Shown here piece after piece: positions 62,092 through 64,000 of a DNA stretch of 64,000 nt. The notes under the pieces were generated by a model. That model had not been told where the DNA came from. It saw only the letters and a program-made list of their open reading frames with translations, and did not search any database. Numbering within the stretch: the stretch's first letter is position 1; every line of letters starts with the position of its first letter. Both the position numbers and the translations under genes were made by a program. Source of the stretch: an uncultured Roseobacter sp. (GTDB taxonomy: Bacteria > Pseudomonadota > Alphaproteobacteria > Rhodobacterales > Rhodobacteraceae); the NCBI RefSeq assembly GCF_947495025.1, contig NZ_CANLXG010000001.1, positions 1,178,001 to 1,242,000 on the forward strand, given 5' to 3'.

Positions 62092-62472
62092 TCATTCCGA
62101 GTTGCACACCGGCAAGCCCCTATGCGCCTCCACATGCTCCCAGATCAGTCGCCGTTCGGCATAGGCGATGTAGGGATGCAAGATTTCCGGCTTGAGATCG
62201 ATGCCGTTTGGCAGGTGCACGGAAACGAACAGGCCAGTCGTGTCGCCGTCGAACACGCCGTGGAACGTGACGCCACCCGCGTGCCCCTTTTGTCCGGTGA
62301 CGGCAGATCGATTGAACTGCCGTATCCTGCCCCTGATGCCTTTAGTGCCCCACGTCCGACCGATGTAGACAGTACTGCTTGGATCACCCTTTGCGATCAC
62401 GTAAATGCCTGCATGCTGTGGCAACCCTGTCAGCTCATCCCAGCATACTGGCTCAGATACATGTAAACCCAT
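62092..62472 (-). CDS. GIY-YIG-like nuclease domain protein
   Basis: A 126-residue protein with the GIY-YIG fold: GIYVIAK at residues 22-28, VYIGRT at 35-40, conserved Arg in IRGRIRQFNRSAV, and a late acidic residue in YAERRLIWEHVEAH followed by RGLPVCNSE (the Glu/Asn motif). Single-domain versions act as homing-type or repair nucleases or in conflict systems. No partner gene in the same direction. Confidence 0.65.
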   Translation of the reverse strand: MGLHVSEPVCWDELTGLPQHAGIYVIAKGDPSSTVYIGRTWGTKGIRGRIRQFNRSAVTGQKGHAGGVTFHGVFDGDTTGLFVSVHLPNGIDLKPEILHPYIAYAERRLIWEHVEAHRGLPVCNSE

Positions 62473-62514
62473 AGTGCCCCGACCTGCGAGCGCCCTCGCT
62501 GTTGACTGGTGATC

Positions 62515-62650
62515 GGGGTGTTAGCAATCCGCGCGTACACGGACCCTGTGCCTTTAGCCGGAGCCTGTTGTATAACACAGGCACCCCGACCATAGGGTCA
62601 AAGGTTGAGCCGACGCATCGGCCTAGTACGCGCGGGGTTGCTATGCCCCA
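62515..62650. repeat. Large nested inverted-repeat structure
   Basis: Outer arms 62515-62538 and 62627-62650 share GGGG, TAGCAA and CCGCGCGTAC in mirrored order with only small offsets. Inside lie GACCCTGTG (62542) pairing with CATAGGGTC (62591, one G-T wobble), GCCTGT with ACAGGC (62563-62568 / 62577-62582), and GCCGA-cgca-TCGGC (62609-62622). Together they would fold into a multi-branched structure. It ends 133 bases before the small gene at 62784. Could be a structured RNA, an origin or a transfer site. Confidence 0.55.
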
Positions 62651-62783
62651 ACGTGACCGCGTCTGCCACGTCGAGACGACGATTAGCAGCAATCTTAGAA
62701 AAGCTAAAGACGGGCTGGGGTTATCCCTGACACCTCAGCGGTCCGTGTCTTATCGATCTGCATCAGAAACTCGGGAGATCGAA

Positions 62784-62981
62784 ATGACCGACATCTTAAC
62801 ACTGAAAGCCCTGTGCGAAGAACTGAAGATTGACCCGCGCGAAGCTCGCGAACGCCTACGCGCTGCAGTCGGCGACGCAAAAGCGAACCCAGAACTGGCA
62901 AAGGCCCGTAAGCCGCGCACGCCGTGGCAGTGGGTGAAGGGGTCGGCGGCAGAAAAGCAGGCGCGATCAATTTTGGGTTGA
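62784..62981 (+). CDS. Small hypothetical protein
   Basis: A 65-residue basic protein: MTDILTLKALCEELKIDPRE, then RPRTPWQW-like KPRTPWQWVKGSAAEKQARS. A GGGAG ribosome site lies 6 bases before the ATG. The N-terminal half predicts a small helix-turn-helix-like fold (LCEELKIDPREARERLRAAV). Possibly a DNA-binding or anti-restriction-like protein; not recognised. It sits just before the open defence gene. Confidence 0.55.
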   Translation: MTDILTLKALCEELKIDPREARERLRAAVGDAKANPELAKARKPRTPWQWVKGSAAEKQARSILG

Positions 62982-63063
62982 AGTAAGCAAATTCCATCCG
63001 CAGCCTTGTGCAAGCTTATTTCGACCTGCTACCGTTCTGAGAGAATTTAATTTTTTGGTTTAA

Positions 63064-64000
63064 ATGAACGTCGCAAGTAAGCCCTCTACGCACAAGGCTG
63101 CCGGTCAGTATCTTGGATACTCCGAGCAAGAAGCTCGGTTCTGCTACTATCTGCTCACTTCTCCTGATGACGCTGTAGTTGTAATGGAAGGTGAGGATGA
63201 CGTGGCCATTCGGTATTCAAGTGGGGAAAAAACTCTTGAACAGGTAAAGAGCGCGACCAAACACAATGCTCTCTCTGACTGGTCAAACGATCTTTGGAAA
63301 ACGATTGGCAATTGGATTGCGGATATCGAGAGTGGTGCAGTCGAATTACATCGAACGATGTTTCGCCTCTACGTCACACCGGTTCAAACTGGTGAAATCG
63401 CCGACGCCATACATACCGCAAGCGATGATCAGACCGCAGCGGAGCTAAAGCAACTGATCATTGCTAAGCGAGATGCACTGTCTAGAAAACCGCGGTGCAA
63501 CAAATCTGTTGAGGCGTTGCTTGGCCTTGGTGAAAGTACACTCCCTGAGTTTCTGGCGAGGGTGAGAATCGAAAGCACACATGAGCGACCTGAGCATTCC
63601 GTTGAACGTTTGTGGGGGCCATCATATAGCGACGAGACCACTCAGCGGCTCACTAGCTACGCAATCGGGGTGGCGCGTGACAAAGCCAATGCACAAATCA
63701 AATTAGGCCGTGAGGGCGCATTAAACGCTGGCTCCTTTAAGAACGAAATTCGGCTCTTCGCGGCCCGCCTAAATCTGCCAAATTTTTTGGCTAGCACCTC
63801 TACCCAACCATCAGACGACGCCGTTACCGAGGTTCATGCGCAACGTCCAAAGTTTGTTCGTCAGCTTGAGATTATTAACATTGGGCAGGACCAAGAAACG
63901 CGAGCTGTAGCAGACTACCTTCGGGCATCAGCCGACAAGACAATTTGGGCCGAAGAGGGTGATATCGTGCAGGGTGACTTGGATGACTTGGAAACCTCAT
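63064..64000 (+). CDS. Predicted dsDNA nuclease (DUF4297/Cap4-like) protein, ABC-3C-type, partial
   Basis: An open frame of 312 codons running off the window. N-terminus: AAGQYLGYSEQEARFCYYLL, VVVMEGEDDVAIRYSSG and EQVKSATKHNALSDWSNDL, the Glu...Asp...Gln-x-Lys pattern of DUF4297 restriction-like nucleases (Glu42 to Lys62). The region at about 262-312 (FVRQLEIINIG, VADYLRASADKTIWAEEGD) resembles the C-terminal domain of ABC-three-component (ABC-3C) conflict systems. The other components (middle protein and ABC ATPase) would lie beyond 64000. It begins 82 bases after the small gene. Confidence 0.6.
   Translation, partial: MNVASKPSTHKAAGQYLGYSEQEARFCYYLLTSPDDAVVVMEGEDDVAIRYSSGEKTLEQVKSATKHNALSDWSNDLWKTIGNWIADIESGAVELHRTMFRLYVTPVQTGEIADAIHTASDDQTAAELKQLIIAKRDALSRKPRCNKSVEALLGLGESTLPEFLARVRIESTHERPEHSVERLWGPSYSDETTQRLTSYAIGVARDKANAQIKLGREGALNAGSFKNEIRLFAARLNLPNFLASTSTQPSDDAVTEVHAQRPKFVRQLEIINIGQDQETRAVADYLRASADKTIWAEEGDIVQGDLDDLETS

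Noticed and set aside
62515..62650. A retron msr-msd element
   Set aside because: Inverted arms suggested it, but no reverse transcriptase with a YADD-type motif follows; the next genes are a 65-codon protein and a nuclease.
1..64000. CRISPR arrays
   Set aside because: No regularly spaced direct repeats and no cas genes were seen.

Overview
The window looks like chromosome from a marine alphaproteobacterium of the Roseobacter group (Rhodobacteraceae). This rests on GC-rich coding with tightly overlapping operons (ATGA and GTGA junctions), a DHPS/sulfolactate operon with the gene set known from Roseovarius, Ruegeria and relatives, a C-P lyase cluster, a urease operon and a bacteriophytochrome. 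This is inference from gene content; there is no rRNA or other marker.

Layout. (1) 1-4.5 kb: TetR regulator with a palindromic operator, homocysteine S-methyltransferase family enzyme, small exported protein, acetyltransferase, TPR protein. (2) 4.6-14.9 kb: aromatic catabolism island. A LysR regulator diverges from maleylacetate reductase, a branched-chain-type ABC importer (binding protein, two ATPases, two permeases), a TfdB-like FAD monooxygenase, hydroxyquinol 1,2-dioxygenase and a beta-keto acid cleavage enzyme (BKACE). Together they read as uptake, hydroxylation, ring cleavage to maleylacetate, reduction to 3-oxoadipate, and probably cleavage with acetyl-CoA to succinyl-CoA and acetoacetate. 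(3) 15.2-21 kb: a phosphonate C-P lyase operon (phnF, phnGHI-K-L-N-M) that is broken: phnJ and the 5' part of phnK are deleted, phnI and phnK are frameshifted, and phnK/phnL have lost ATPase residues. (4) 21-28 kb: CIA30-domain protein, aspartate dehydrogenase, and a GntR-controlled sugar-acid operon (OtnI, OtnC, Gfo/Idh, isopropylmalate-dehydrogenase-like) divergent from a monooxygenase-fold/metallo-beta-lactamase pair across a palindromic operator. (5) 28-33 kb: ureDABCEFG. (6) 33-35.3 kb: an orphan [2Fe-2S] subunit plus cytochrome c, and a class III alcohol dehydrogenase. (7) 35.4-41.8 kb: LacI regulator divergent from hpsNOP-comDE-slcD, which should convert 2,3-dihydroxypropane-1-sulfonate through sulfolactate and sulfopyruvate to sulfoacetaldehyde; two mirror-image LacI operators lie between. 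(8) 41.8-47.3 kb: SGNH hydrolase, gamma-glutamyltransferase, bphP-bphO photoreceptor pair. (9) 47.5-51.3 kb: a flavin monooxygenase with a frameshift and a Rieske oxygenase with an in-frame amber codon, followed by RidA and DUF1028 genes.

(10) 51.85-64 kb: an integrated mobile element, visibly more AT-rich. It begins in a 3' fragment of tRNA-Phe (attachment site) and carries a cargo operon (DUF4365 nuclease-like protein, KAP P-loop NTPase and a nonsense-split third gene), a P4-type tyrosine recombinase, two AlpA-like DNA-binding proteins, a primase/RepA replication module, a GIY-YIG-like protein, a large nested inverted-repeat structure, and at the window edge an open reading frame that resembles the nuclease component of an ABC-three-component (ABC-3C) defence system. 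The two cargo loci are the best candidates here for under-described anti-phage or conflict systems.
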